Shown piece by piece: positions 1 to 10,769 of a stretch of 64,000 nucleotides of DNA. The stretch is from the NCBI GenBank assembly GCA_003194525.1, contig NBIV01000052.1:280369-344368 (forward strand), read 5' to 3'. Within the stretch, counting starts at the first letter, position 1, and each line of letters begins with the position of its first letter. The stretch is from Gracilariopsis chorda. Taxonomy: Eukaryota; Rhodophyta; Florideophyceae; Gracilariales; Gracilariaceae. Made by a program: the position numbers and the translations under genes. The notes below the pieces were generated by a model, which did no database searches, was not told the DNA's origin, and was given only the letters and a program-made list of their open reading frames with translations.

Positions 1-3000
1 TGGCCGAGTCACGGAGGAGGGACTGCGTATTGGTCGTGAGTCCCAGATGGCAGATGCGCTGCAGGAGCGAAGCCGGTACGCCACAGCGGACGACCTGCTG
101 CGGGAAATTCTGCTCTTCCCATCGGCGATAGCCACGTAACACGTGGACCATCATCGGGTATGGGGGAACTGGAATACCAGTAAGTATAAGCTGCATCTGG
201 CGAACAGCACTCAGGTACTGTGGGATGGAGGCGCTGCCCACAGAACGATGGCCGGCTTCGCGTTCCACCCCAAGCCATCCAACGAAGGAGAGGAAGTGCG
301 CCTCCGTGACTGGGAGGATGGGTCGGTTATCGGTTTCGCAGAAGGCAAGCCAGGCTCGCCACTGAGAGTGGCGCGACCTGCCTGTGCGATCACTCCAGGC
401 GTACTGCTCCAGGAGGCGTGCGGTCATGGCGGTTGCAGCAGTATGGCCTCCGGTGGCTGTGGTTGCCGACTGCAGACGGCGGGATGCGCGCGTACTTATG
501 CGTCCAGATTGATTTCCAGCATCAACAGGCGCCACCGTGGGTTCAACTTCCGATGCCCTTCCCATATTGCCTGAGGAGGCCCCTCCAGCCGCTTCACTGC
601 CTGGGCCAGACCTAAGGCCGCCGAGTGCCAGGGCTGACGGGGCCAGTCCGGGATCAGGAGCATTGCGGGGGCGCGTGTCGACCGCAACTTGTGCAATGTG
701 GCCGCGATGAGTTGCACCGGCGGGCAAAGGAGCCGTACTTGGTCTGACCACGGCGTTGCCAGCTCCTGATAGGCTTGTCGCTGGAGATATGACGGATGCT
801 CCCCGGTTGGCCGGAAGGGAAAAACGTCGATGGGAGCCTTCATTCCAGCCTGCACGGAATGCCGCAGCTGCCGTCTGATCTGGAAGTCGCCGCGTGGGAA
901 TCGTCGCGACAGCGCGTCCGCAAAGCGATTGGCCACGGAGGGAATCCATTCCGAGCGTATCTGGAAACCCAGTCGATCGAGGACACACTTCAGACGACGG
1001 AGTTCGCGCATCATGTGGCGACTCGCTGACACCATGGCGTTTGTAATATGAACGACGGCCATATTGTCGACATGGAGCAACAAATGCTTGCGGCCCTGGT
1101 TGGCGAGTTCCGACCCGATAGACCCTGTCAGCAGCTTCCGTATGGCTTTTAACTCTCTGAAAGATATGCTCTCTGCGCGATCTTCCCAGCTCCAAATGCC
1201 CTGATCTTGCAACTGTCCATCGATCCCTGCCGTCAACTCTTTCGTGTTCAACGTGCCTCCAAAGCCGACATCCGCCGAGTCCGAATGCACCGAAGCGGTC
1301 GGGACAAATGGGTGCATAGATCTCCCGAGCAGCTCTTGGCGGGAGAGGCGTTTCCATGAAAGTAAATCTCGAACGCTCTGATGGCTGAGACGGACACGGC
1401 TCCGATGGTCGAGGCGACGCCCGGACGACATGTCCCAATATAAGGCACGCGTGTAAAACCTTGCCCATGGCATCGCAAAGGTGAGCGAAACGCACAAACC
1501 GCAGAAGTGTGTCAGCTGCCTTCTTGAGACCCACCGCTTTCCATGGCGGACGCTTGTCAAAAGCTGAGCTGCCAATTGCCGCACTTTCGCAGCCTTCCGC
1601 GGGGCGACGAAGAACTTCATCTCCACACTGTCTATGTGAACTCCAAGGTGCTCGATCGAAGTAGAACCTACCCATTCCCCTTTGGTTGGATGCCTTCTCA
1701 GCCCAAGCTGCATCATTAGTCGATCGATAGCGCGCCTTGCCGCGATGCAATGGCGTTCTTGGGCGACCACCCCGAAAGGAGATGGAACGATGAGAAAATC
1801 GTCCAGATAGGCCAGCACTCTGTACCCCAAACTGCGCAAATCCGTTAGAAACGGGACCATCAACTGAGTGAACCATAGCGGCGATCGACCCCACCCAAAG
1901 GGAAGTGCGACACATTGGTAATACCGGCCTCCATACCGGAAAATGAACAATTTTCGCATCAGTGGATGGAGTCGAAAGTGCCGGTAGCCCTTCTGTATGT
2001 CCATCGACAAGAAATGGTCCCGCTTCTGAATCTCCATCGCAAATTGCGAGAGAGACTCCATCCGAACTGTCCCTTTCTTCCAATGCTTCGACTGAACGCT
2101 CAGGTTGACGACAAACCTTCCCTTCCTTCCTTCGACACCATCCTGCCATATCACAAAGGCTGATGATATCACTGCACCTCGTGATCTCGACCGCTGTGCT
2201 TCTACTGGAGATATCTCGTGGTAGATGCCGCTTCGGCATCCCTCTTCCAGGTCTGCTTTCGCAAACAAGCGATCCTCGTCCGTTTGCGGAATATCCCCCA
2301 GCTCTACCCCCGTTCCTGTGAAGGGAACCGAGGGCTTCTCGTATATTCCGAACTGAATGGCACGGCATAGAAATTCCGAACCACCCTTCTGGCGCCATGC
2401 TTGGACTCGTCGTTGAGTTCCGAGCCAAAGAGGGCGCCTCTGGACGATTGCTATCACTTCTCGCCGGTGGCACCCTTCCCGGCACGCTTCGTTGCGTTGC
2501 TCGCACTGAGGGTGGCACCGCTTTCATGAGCTGAGTTGCCATGAGATTTTCCAACTTTTCGAGGGACTCATACAGATCATCTGCCGCTGGAACTTCGCCC
2601 CGTTGTTCCAATGTCGGCATCACCAGCTTAGCATGTACCGGATCCCGAGCTGCCATCCTGTAGAACTCTGTCCGCAGGCCTACAACCCGGAGCCCATATC
2701 GAACTGCCATTAGGGACCATACATCGAATCGGAAAGCTTTTTCTTCGTCCTTGTCCTCGATAGCCTCCTGTCGGAGGCAAATGGCAGCCTGGTGAAACGA
2801 CATCCAGTAGCCAGACGAATTGATGTAGTTGGCTTCATATTCGTAGACAGCTCGCATGCTTGAATGTTTCTCGAGCTGCTTACGGGGAGGCCACTCACGG
2901 TGTTCAAAGAATCCACCTGTGAAAGCAGAAACCGAGTCTCCCTGCTCATATGGCCATCTAGTAAGGCGGAGTTCTCGGTCGTCCCTGCAGCGCCTTGCAA

Positions 3001-3136
3001 CTGCCGCGTAAGCCATGAGCCAATCGGAGTCAATCTCAGCTTCCTCGAGCGTCTTCCCCTTAGCCACAAGCTTGGCTTTTGCCAGCAGTTCTTCCATTTT
3101 CTTCCAGCTAGAAGAAAAACCAGACACGGACGTCAT
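1..3136 (-). CDS. Gag-like N-terminus to tyrosine recombinase, one uninterrupted frame of at least 1,045 codons (partial)
   Basis: Reading codon by codon from ATG at 3,136 (second in-frame ATG at 3,097), I find no stop before the window edge. Residues 1 to about 215 are charged and gag-like (start MTSVSGFSSSWKKMEELL). The end nearest the edge, from about Met at 427, reads as the core-binding domain of a tyrosine recombinase, with a stretch QYAWSDRTGRSRHSQWRAWL followed by FVGWLGVERE and HVLRGYRR. The catalytic R-H-R-Y residues lie beyond the edge. Between about 2,500 and 496 the frame overlaps the RT/RNase H gene in a different phase and its Arg/Ser/Pro-rich product there resembles nothing I know. 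Gag and recombinase could be one polyprotein or be joined by splicing. The recombinase call is inference from sequence resemblance and position. Confidence 0.75.
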   Translation of the reverse strand, partial: MTSVSGFSSSWKKMEELLAKAKLVAKGKTLEEAEIDSDWLMAYAAVARRCRDDRELRLTRWPYEQGDSVSAFTGGFFEHREWPPRKQLEKHSSMRAVYEYEANYINSSGYWMSFHQAAICLRQEAIEDKDEEKAFRFDVWSLMAVRYGLRVVGLRTEFYRMAARDPVHAKLVMPTLEQRGEVPAADDLYESLEKLENLMATQLMKAVPPSVRATQRSVPGRVPPARSDSNRPEAPSLARNSTTSPSMAPEGWFGISMPCHSVRNIREALGSLHRNGGRAGGYSANGRGSLVCESRPGRGMPKRHLPRDISSRSTAVEITRCSDIISLCDMAGWCRRKEGKVCRQPERSVEALEERDSSDGVSLAICDGDSEAGPFLVDGHTEGLPALSTPSTDAKIVHFPVWRPVLPMCRTSLWVGSIAAMVHSVDGPVSNGFAQFGVQSAGLSGRFSHRSISFRGGRPRTPLHRGKARYRSTNDAAWAEKASNQRGMGRFYFDRAPWSSHRQCGDEVLRRPAEGCESAAIGSSAFDKRPPWKAVGLKKAADTLLRFVRFAHLCDAMGKVLHACLILGHVVRASPRPSEPCPSQPSERSRFTFMETPLPPRAAREIYAPICPDRFGAFGLGGCRLWRHVEHERVDGRDRWTVARSGHLELGRSRREHIFQRVKSHTEAADRVYRVGTRQPGPQAFVAPCRQYGRRSYYKRHGVSESPHDARTPSSEVCPRSTGFPDTLGMDSLRGQSLCGRAVATIPTRRLPDQTAAAAFRAGWNEGSHRRFSLPANRGASVISPATSLSGAGNAVVRPSTAPLPAGATHRGHIAQVAVDTRPRNAPDPGLAPSALALGGLRSGPGSEAAGGASSGNMGRASEVEPTVAPVDAGNQSGRISTRASRRLQSATTATGGHTAATAMTARLLEQYAWSDRTGRSRHSQWRAWLAFCETDNRPILPVTEAHFLSFVGWLGVEREAGHRSVGSASIPQYLSAVRQMQLILTGIPVPPYPMMVHVLRGYRRWEEQNFPQQVVRCGVPASLLQRICHLGLTTNTQSLLRDSA
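496..2457 (-). CDS. DIRS-type reverse transcriptase and RNase H
   Basis: The 653-residue product copies element RNA into DNA. RT motifs are clear: FLSMDIQKGYRHF (Asp 153), LPFGWGRSP and AYLDDFLIV (YLDD at 217-220). RNase H covers about 390-515 with candidate acidic residues D393 (HSD), E435 (FREL), D464 (HVDN) and D514 (ADALSR). After RNase H comes a tail with RPTGEHPSYL and WPRQPWHS, typical in position of DIRS elements. No ATG opens the frame: it is open from just after TGA at 2,524-2,526, and 2,457 is a GTG codon used only as a marker. Expression therefore probably needs a +1 frameshift from the gag frame, splicing or internal initiation. The 2,523-2,457 stretch carries a Cys/His cluster. 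Stop TAA lies at 496-498. All RT and RNase H catalytic residues look intact. Confidence 0.9.
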   Translation of the reverse strand: MIAIVQRRPLWLGTQRRVQAWRQKGGSEFLCRAIQFGIYEKPSVPFTGTGVELGDIPQTDEDRLFAKADLEEGCRSGIYHEISPVEAQRSRSRGAVISSAFVIWQDGVEGRKGRFVVNLSVQSKHWKKGTVRMESLSQFAMEIQKRDHFLSMDIQKGYRHFRLHPLMRKLFIFRYGGRYYQCVALPFGWGRSPLWFTQLMVPFLTDLRSLGYRVLAYLDDFLIVPSPFGVVAQERHCIAARRAIDRLMMQLGLRRHPTKGEWVGSTSIEHLGVHIDSVEMKFFVAPRKAAKVRQLAAQLLTSVRHGKRWVSRRQLTHFCGLCVSLTFAMPWARFYTRALYWDMSSGRRLDHRSRVRLSHQSVRDLLSWKRLSRQELLGRSMHPFVPTASVHSDSADVGFGGTLNTKELTAGIDGQLQDQGIWSWEDRAESISFRELKAIRKLLTGSIGSELANQGRKHLLLHVDNMAVVHITNAMVSASRHMMRELRRLKCVLDRLGFQIRSEWIPSVANRFADALSRRFPRGDFQIRRQLRHSVQAGMKAPIDVFPFRPTGEHPSYLQRQAYQELATPWSDQVRLLCPPVQLIAATLHKLRSTRAPAMLLIPDWPRQPWHSAALGLAQAVKRLEGPPQAIWEGHRKLNPRWRLLMLEINLDA

Positions 3137-3145
3137 GTTTGTTTA

Positions 3146-5214
3146 GTTCCAAACGTGGGCGCGATAGCGTTCGCGCTTGGCCTACTTCTTTTGGCCGTAC
3201 TAGAAAGTCGCCTACCACCAGGATGTACTGGGGACTCTCTTGTAAAAGAGAGAGGCATACCCCAGGAGCAGCGCCGCTCCGGCAGGTACCGATCTCAAAT
3301 ACTTGTGCCACCCGGCGCCGGCGGCGGTGACTGCGGTTGATCCAATTCGGATTAATGATCTGATCATGACGAATTGCGTACACGGCGTGTCATACCACCT
3401 GCGTGGCTATCCTTGCTATCCATGACGTCGTTATGTTTCATCCGCGAAAACAAGTCTTCACAAGACAAAAACCCAGATTTGACAACCCGTACTGTAATTG
3501 GTTTGAGAATACCGAGAAGTGCAAAAACAACGAAAACTATAAACAGTGCTTTTTCCCAGCATTTACCCTTCAAAGGCTCTTAGGGTTGCTCTATGACGTT
3601 GTTATGCTGTACACTGCTAATTATGCCTTATAAACTTCGAGTTCTGGTCAGTTTCAGTTTCCGTAGAAAACGGAAGGGCACATCTATAGAAAAGCTTTCT
3701 ATTTCATTGGCAAGATTTTTCACGCCACCATTTAAGTATCATAAACTGATTTTATTTTCTTCTCACTTTATTTCTGTTCTTAACCTCGGTTCGAACAAAA
3801 GCATTACAAAAGCCTACAAAACAAAACACACAAAAACTAAGAATGCTATTGGGTCCTTTTAATATGATCTGCATTGCAATACACACTTAAATGATAGAAA
3901 CCGACATTCCATCATTCTTGGTGTCCCAACTTGATATGAAATTGAAGCACAAGCAGAACTCGACTTTTGATTGGTAGAAGGTGACCAAAAACGCAAGAGT
4001 ATGGGGATGAGATAAGTTGTTGATCACATGACTGCGGACACTTTTGTGCTACATAAAGAAAGTAACATAAACTTCCATGTTTTGCAAGCTGCTCTCGTTT
4101 TACTGGAAGTCGTGTAATCTCACTTTTACTGTTTTTGCATAAACAAATTCATATATCTGCCTTCAAATACGAAACTGTAATAAACAACGCAATTTTTTGA
4201 GTTAAAATTCAATAAAACATTTCCATCTACCATACAAAGTCATGACGCAGTGACAGTGGTCAACACCACAATGTTTTCATACAAATAAGGGTCAGTTTAG
4301 TGTTTTCATTTATTTAGTACACAACGCCAGAGCCTTTCGTTTCAAGTTTAGCTTGGGAGCAGTTCTCATCAAAGCTTGCCTCAAACTAATTATATATTCA
4401 TATGCCGCTGGAACATGTTACACGGTTTGGTCGATGGTGTCTGCCATGATTTTCATGTTCCCATAAATAAACTTTGACTGTCTATACGTTGAATATCTTG
4501 TACAATATCGTCGTTTTGTGTAAGGCTGTGTTTGAAGAGAAGATAAAACCACCACGTCTTTCGAAATCTTCCTTTGATGAGTTTAAACTACTCAAGAAGG
4601 CCTTTTAAGAAATGAAATGACTTTGTCGATGTTAGAACTGTGCAAAATATGTCTTGATCTGCGTAAGGTGATTAAGAGAGAAAAAATAATCCACTTAAGT
4701 GGTATAGTTTTCTTTCAGTGATGGCAGTGGTTTTAATTATGCGCAAGAAGGGCAATATAAAATACTAAAAGCTGAGCAAAGCAAGAGAATACCAGTCGTA
4801 ACTGGAAAACGGAATAAAAGAATATCTTTGTGATGACGGGGATCAACGAAGAGTTCATTGCCGATGGAAATCTTCATAAAATAATACAACAACAGGAATG
4901 AATACGATAATCTCCTTGATGGGTCTTTTTAGTTTTAAAAGGAGAGTTAGACCAATTATTGCAACAAATTACATGTCCATTGATAAGATGAAGTGTGGGG
5001 ATGTCGATTATTTCTGATGCCATACTTCTTTGGTTAGGGAAGGTGTACTGGTGCGGTGTCGGTGTACCGGCGCACCAAGTACAATTATCCTGGAAAGGGG
5101 TGTAGAAATGATAACTTAGTATACTCAAAGTCATCCCACGTTATGTAGCTCACGTCCACTACTTTGGCCAACCGGCTACGAACTCTGCCGTGTCTCAAAG
5201 GCCCAATATTCACC
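3146..5214. other. AT-rich spacer without recognisable genes
   Basis: Both strands hold only short frames, none with a motif I recognise. The longest (minus 4,874-5,134, 86 codons; plus 3,593-3,862, 89 codons) show no known domain. Base composition is visibly richer in A and T than the flanking elements from about 3,400 on, whereas 3,146-3,390 is GC-rich and probably belongs to the DIRS element. This is the only stretch over 1 kb that I cannot assign to a mobile element; it could be old unique host DNA or a decayed repeat. Confidence 0.5.
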
Positions 5215-6785
5215 AAAATGGGCCATAATTCACATAGGCACTATACTTTGTGTGCATCACCGCATCTTTTGGGAAAATACCCAAGTCGATAAATTTGTCT
5301 TTATGAGGAGGTGCTGGCAGTTCATCAATGACTGAAATATGTGGTATGGCACTGGAAATGTCTTCCATCGTACCCATCGACAGTTCCCATATGGACACGT
5401 AGGCTGATAGTGGTGCTACATCACACTTCTTCCATTTGGTCTCTGCGTTTATTCCCGAGTCCTCGCACCACGTAGAAACTCGAACGATCATGCTTGCAGA
5501 CAACACTGAAGTATGTGCAACGCAGCGGGGTGACGTAGTACTGCCATTTGAGAACGCAAACCTACCATTGACTGATGTCTTGCTCGTTACAGAACTGTAA
5601 TACAATTTGGTGTCCGTAGGATGGATGGTGGACACGGGCATTGAATCCTTCTTTCACTCAAGTGAAGTTCATCTCACCTTGGAAAATGGGGTTGTAGTCA
5701 GCAGTGGCCATTGCGATCCACGTTCGGGGTTGTACACCTTCCCCGATCCGATATTGCAAGGTACCAACCCAACCTCACCCTCGTCGCGACCTGGTGGAGA
5801 TCATTGCATGAACACATCGGAGTCCGGTATGGCTAATCTATGGCATCGGCGACTTGCCCATATCAATGGGGGCGACCTCCAGTCAGTTTACAAACATGCT
5901 GAAGGGGTGCCAAAAATGTCGAAAATAGAAGAGATGTGCCGCCCTGGTAGGCTTGGTAAGGCCCATAAAATTCCGTTTCCTGGCAAGTATGACCGAGCAC
6001 CAGCCGTACTTCAGGTGGTACAATCGACATACTAGGACCCCTTCTACCGTCATTCCCACAAGGGTTTCAATATCCCTCTAAATTCCTTCACGAGCATTCA
6101 AGATTTGCACTTTTAGGCTTCATGACGCATAATAGTGAAATTTCTGTTTTATTCGATGCAGTGGAGCACAAGTTCCAGCAGTTTGAATGAGTGGGTATTG
6201 CCAAAGTGCACACGGTTGATACTGGAGATTATATTGCGTTGGAGGTAAACCCTGCCGAAAATCTTCAAGACATTTCTTTCTCTCCTCCGAATACTCCGGA
6301 ACACAATGCAATATCCCAGCGCATCAATCGCACTATGGAGGAAGTTGCTCGAGCTTTGCTCATACAGGCAATTTTACCAGAGTGCTTGTGGCCATATGCG
6401 TCAAACCACGTCATACATGTTTGCAATAGGGTTTCTCACTCTGCAACTGGAAGCTGCCCTTAACTTTTGATGACTGGTTCAGAACCATCCCTGAAGCATG
6501 TCAAACTTCTTGAGCTTACTGCATTCCTGCTTAAGAGGAAACCAGATATAAATTTCCAGTCTCGTGGAATTGAGGGAGTGTACTTGTAGACTCTTGAGCA
6601 TGGTGTGTATGAAGGTTTAGTGAATGATAGTGGTGGGATTCCACGCATTGTAAATCTCAACATGTGACATTTGACGAGTCCAAGTTCCCTCGTGAACCAT
6701 TTCTGGAACATATTATGAGTCATGAAAGTGCATCAGGTGATACTTTTGAAAGCACCGATCACTCTGAACGTGATACCGAGAGTTG
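5215..6785 (+). pseudogene. Broken copia B copy: protease and integrase remnants
   Basis: The sequence matches the B copy read on the minus strand at 18,657-19,600. Recognisable in order are the aspartic protease motif DSGATSHFF (near 5,415), an LVSVGWMVDTGIESFF segment, the integrase zinc region LWHRRLAHIN with downstream Cys, and the end of the integrase core (EHNAISQRINRTMEE). In-frame stops and at least one frameshift interrupt it. Gag is missing apart from a short 3' remnant, and the copy stops in the linker after integrase, so RT and RNase H are absent. It is cut at 6,785 by the LTR-A of the next element. Confidence 0.8.
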
Positions 6786-7617
6786 TGTTGATGTTGGCAC
6801 ATGGTTGAGTGCCTGGTAGCCCTAGGAAATCATGGTAGACTACTCTGAAACAAAGTTTCATATAACGATGGGCGTTTTTGAGCACCTCCGTTGAAAAAGA
6901 GCATATGCCTGTGTGCTTAAACCCAACGTGAAATGGGCTTATGATTGGCTACTGCATTTGCCCCTATGCACTACGTGGTTTACAAGTAGTATGCATTTTA
7001 TGGGTCTTAGGCACAGCATGGGCCACTTGGTATAATGCGAGCAGACAACGTACATGAGATTCCGTGTGGCTACATCTGGTTTACAGGTACATCATGTTGT
7101 TCCAGAAGTGTCATTGTGTGTGCCAGCACGTGCATGATACGCAAAGACCTTAGGGTATCGAATCGGATGCAGTGTCATGTGAAGTTGTGCATGGTCATGG
7201 TCATGATGATGCAAGTAAGTCAGTACACAGGGCTGTAACATGCTGGCACAATGTTTTCATGGTGGTTGCACTAGCGTGCTTCGTTCGAATGTGCTGGAAG
7301 AATGTTATGTATGGTTGTAGTGAACTGTCACTAGTTTTTGCAACCCTTGTTATGTTTTGTTTGAATAGGATTGGTAGTATCGGCTGTCTGCACTTAGTGG
7401 TTAGGGTTTTCTATGTATTTGTAGTGCACTGCATTTGTGCTATAGAAGTTGCAGATGTTGCAGCTTCACGTACACCACCCCAATGCTGACATCCGTCACT
7501 CTTGTTTTCACTTCTTTCTTTCATTTTCATTTCAGTCGAAGCCCGACTTCACCTATCATCAACATTCATTTATCAACAACAATTTCTGTCAAGGCCCAAA
7601 TTCATCTATCATCAACA
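6786..7617 (+). repeat. LTR-A, 5' LTR of a copia A element (832 bp)
   Basis: It begins TGTTGATG and ends CATCAACA, an 8-bp terminal inverted repeat, and runs directly into the primer-binding site. Its U3 carries the ATGATTGGCTACTGCA block (inverted CCAAT box) near 6,940 that recurs in every LTR-A and LTR-C here. The TATA region at 7,439 is degenerate. It was inserted into the B remnant on its left; the other edge of that target is not found, so no target-site duplication can be confirmed. Confidence 0.85.
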
Positions 7618-8373
7618 GGTTATGGGCCCAGAGTGTCGACATATTACAGACGTCGCTCTCATTTAACTTTCTTTTGTTTCTGCGTCGCAAATATTTTGGA
7701 GACCTAGTTGGAGAGGTGAAATTAGGCAAAGCGTTCAGGGACTTGTCTCAGCTAAACCGGCCTGTGCCGGTTCCGATCCCTGTCTTTTTTGTTTCAGCGC
7801 TCAAAGATCGAGCTAAATTCCGTCAAGAGACCAGCAGGGGTCAGCTGATGAAAGCATATCGTGCCTGTAAGTAACCTCCCTGGGACGTTTCGTACGGAAT
7901 AAGCACCCTGCTCTCCAAATGCGCACGGTATAGCAGGTCGAAGAAACTCGCACCTGAAGAGAGCATCGAGAGTCCAGGGGTTCAACCCTTAGGGTAGCAG
8001 AGGCAGTTTTTCCTGTCAGTGCGCCCGCGTTTACGAAATTTCACATCTTATTTTCTTTTCCCAGTGTGCTACAGAGCTGCTCATGAGTACACTTCGGGTG
8101 TAGAGGACCCGACCTCCGCCTGTGAAGAGCCTATCGGAAGCGTCTGGGCGAGTGTTGAGACTTGTTCACATGGTCTCCACTGGCACCCTTCTTGTTGATA
8201 TTTGAGATTACTGCACTCCGGTATCCATTTCTTAGTGTGATCTCAGTTACAACTTTTGGCTGATCCTCCGATTCAGCACATTCCATGTCTTGGAAATCGG
8301 TTCTTGAGAAGTATTGAGTCCCTCAATCTGCTTCACAACATATATTCATTAGTGTTACAGCTCCTTCTGGAAA
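7618..8373 (+). other. Primer-binding site and leader of copia A
   Basis: The first 16 bases match GGTTATGGGCCCAGAG, complementary to the anticodon stem-loop half of initiator tRNA-Met, as known for Drosophila copia. The leader contains the repeated motif at about 7,979-8,028 (ggttcaaccc, then tagggtagcagaggcag, then gtcagtgcgcc), found in every leader in this window complete enough to judge. No coding frame is recognised. Confidence 0.75.
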
Positions 8374-10371
8374 TATGCCGGACTCTGTAGTTGAGAATGA
8401 GAATAAATCTGGTCTTAAAATCCCACACATTCATGCTAAGCGTGGTGAGGATTATGCACTATGACGAAATCGACTTCGTGCAGCGTGTCGCATTAAATGT
8501 TTCTGGAATGTAGTGTTGTCAATACTGGATGAGTCACCGAGTGCTCTATTGACCCAAGAATAGACCTCTGGTGCTGCTCCAAGCAGTTCCCGACTCATGG
8601 CAAAACGCGAAAAGGCATGTTCAATCACCGTCTGTGCACTTGGAGATGCCCCCAACGCGTAGTTATGGATGTGGGTGATGATCCGGGCCACATGGTAAGA
8701 CTATTACATACACTTTATTCCTCTAATCGAACCGTATCTCAAATCGCTGTACATACTCAACTGTTCCAAATGTCGTATAATAGCCAAAGTATGTCAGAAT
8801 ATGTCGACCAGTTTGCCACGTTAGTCTCACAATTGGACCGAATGGGGAAGGATGCTGCCATTCCACAGTTACATAAGGCTCTAATGCTGTTGGCGTCTAT
8901 TGACCCCAACTGCTCACTGGAGTCAAGTGCTGCTGCACTTAAAACTAAGGAGATCTCGGAACTACAGTGGGACTAGGTGGGAACTACTTTGATTGACAAG
9001 TAAAGCGCTCGTCAGCTTGGTTCTGCCAGTTCCAGTCCTGGTCCTAACCGCAACCAGAACCGAGTTAAGGGAAACCGCCGTCACTTTGAACGCAACAGAA
9101 TGTCAAATGGAGACCAAAATGATGGTAACGCATCAGATTCCAACTTTAATTTGAATCCAATGGTGGTGCTTATGCTGTTGCCAGCAAACACGGTTATCAG
9201 TGCACCTTTTGCGACGAATATGGTCAGACGCAGGACTGATGCCACATGACCCACGACAATCCGGACAACCCTTTACCAAAATTCATCTTGGACCAACTCA
9301 AATCTAGTTCTTGTAACAAGTCCAAACCCTCGGGGTAAGCCCCAAGAAGAGGTTATAAGGTCGGGATCACCGGGATGGGTTTCGAGAAGTCTACGTTCCT
9401 CCCATCTGCGTCCAATGGATTGTAAAACTATGCGGACAGCGGAGCCACGTCCCATTTATTTGGTTCTCCATCCGCGTGTGTACCCAACACATTGGTTGAG
9501 GTATCTCCGAGGTTGATTGGACTTGCTGACAACAACACGGTCACCGCGACACAACAAGGAGATGTGTTACCGCCCTTCGTCAAGGCTAGTCTGCGATTGA
9601 CAGATGTACTGCTCGTACCAGATCTTGGATACAACTTGGTTTCTGTTGGTCATAAGGCCCATAAAGGCATTCAATCGATGTTTGTTGCAAGTTAGGTTCG
9701 CCTTACACAGGAAAAATGGTTTGAAATTGGATGTGGTCAACGATTCATGCACTCTAGGTTGTACACGCTGCCACGTTCAATCATGCATACCAATCACAGA
9801 ACGCTCCTCTCTGCTAGAGACTTAGATCTCACAAAGATGTGGCACCGCCGAATTGCACATATGAACCCACGAGACCTTCAAAAGGTACACGAGCAAGTTG
9901 ATGAAATATCAACGCTAATGCAGATGGAGGAGGTATGTCCACCGTTTCCACCTGGCAAGGCGAATAAACTTCTGTTTTTGGGAATGTTTAAACGAGCAAA
10001 AGAGGATGGAAACATTGTGCACTCGGACATCCTTGGTCCTTTGCTCCCATCGCATCCTGATCGTTTTCATATGCGTCTGCGTTCCTTGATGACCGCTCCT
10101 TATACCCCGGAACATAATGCCATTGCCAAGAGCATCAATGGCACAATAGAAGAAGCTGCTCGAACTTGGCTGATTCAGGACCATTTGCCAGAATGCTTAT
10201 TGCCGTATGCATTAAAATACATTATACATGTTCGCAATAGGGCTCCCCAGTCTACCACCGGCATGACTGCATACCGGTTAGTGACCGTTAATAAGCCGTC
10301 AGTGAAATATGCTAGAGTCTTTTGATGCGCAGCATAAGTATTGAAAATGAGCCCGGACACTACGTTGAACA
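8374..10371 (+). pseudogene. Copia A gag-protease-integrase, decayed
   Basis: The gag starts MPDSVVENENKSGLKIP and is interrupted early by a TGA where relatives have Trp (8,451), then by further stops such as TAG at 8,974 and TAA at 9,001. The zinc knuckle region lies near 9,200, the protease motif DSGATSHLF near 9,437, and the integrase zinc region MWHRRIAHMN near 9,838. The integrase core is shortened: HSDILGPLLPSHPDRFHMRL is followed within a few residues by TPEHNAIAKSINGTIEEA, so the middle of the catalytic core, including the second Asp, is deleted. RT and RNase H are absent. The copy ends against an oppositely oriented LTR fragment. Confidence 0.8.
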
Positions 10372-10769
10372 CTATTTCACATGACACTGCATCCATATCG
10401 ATATCCTAAGTCCTTTTTGTACCTTCCACGTGCTGGCACACGCAAGCACACGTGTACAGCAACTTGATGTACCTGTAAACCACATGTAGTGACACAGAAT
10501 CTCATGTACGTTGTCCACTCACATTATGCCAAGTATGCCTTGCTGTGCCCACAACCAATACGATTAATACCACTGGTAGACCGCGTAAGGCATAAGAGCG
10601 AATGCAGTAGCCAATGATAAGGTTTGAGGTTGGGTTCGAGCACACGCGCATATGCGCTTTTGCAAAGGAGGTGCTCAAAAGTGCCCATCGTTATATGCAA
10701 CTTTGTTTCCAACAAGTCTACGATGATGTCCTAGGGCTACCAGGCCTCGAAAATGTGCCAAGATCAACA
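10372..10769 (-). repeat. Truncated LTR-A (about 400 bp of the U3 end)
   Basis: Read on the minus strand it starts TGTTGATC at 10,769 and follows the LTR-A U3 past the ATTGGCTACTGCAT block, but stops about halfway, at the junction with the A copy on its left. A purine stretch (cgagaagaat) just outside its start fits the polypurine tract of the minus-strand element at 10,770-13,628, whose 3' LTR this is. Confidence 0.75.

Larger units (their letters stand above)
1..3145 (-). mobile_element. DIRS-like tyrosine-recombinase retrotransposon, left-truncated by the window
   Basis: The element reads right to left: gag-like start at 3,136, reverse transcriptase and RNase H (496-2,457), then the N-terminal part of a tyrosine recombinase that continues past base 1. 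No integrase or protease motif is present, as expected for the DIRS/Ngaro order, which integrates with a tyrosine recombinase instead of a DDE integrase. The right terminal repeat was not identified; the GC-rich stretch up to about 3,390 probably includes the 5' untranslated part. An in-frame TAA at 3,143-3,145 precedes the first Met. Order-level assignment rests on the RT, RNase H and recombinase-like sequence and is firm; the family is not determined. Confidence 0.88.

Noticed and set aside
7860..8020. An intron in the copia A leader (gtaagt near 7,867 to ttcctgtcag near 8,014)
   Set aside because: The GTAAGT is not conserved: the intact A2 copy reads gctactaacc there and other copies have ttaagt or ataagt.
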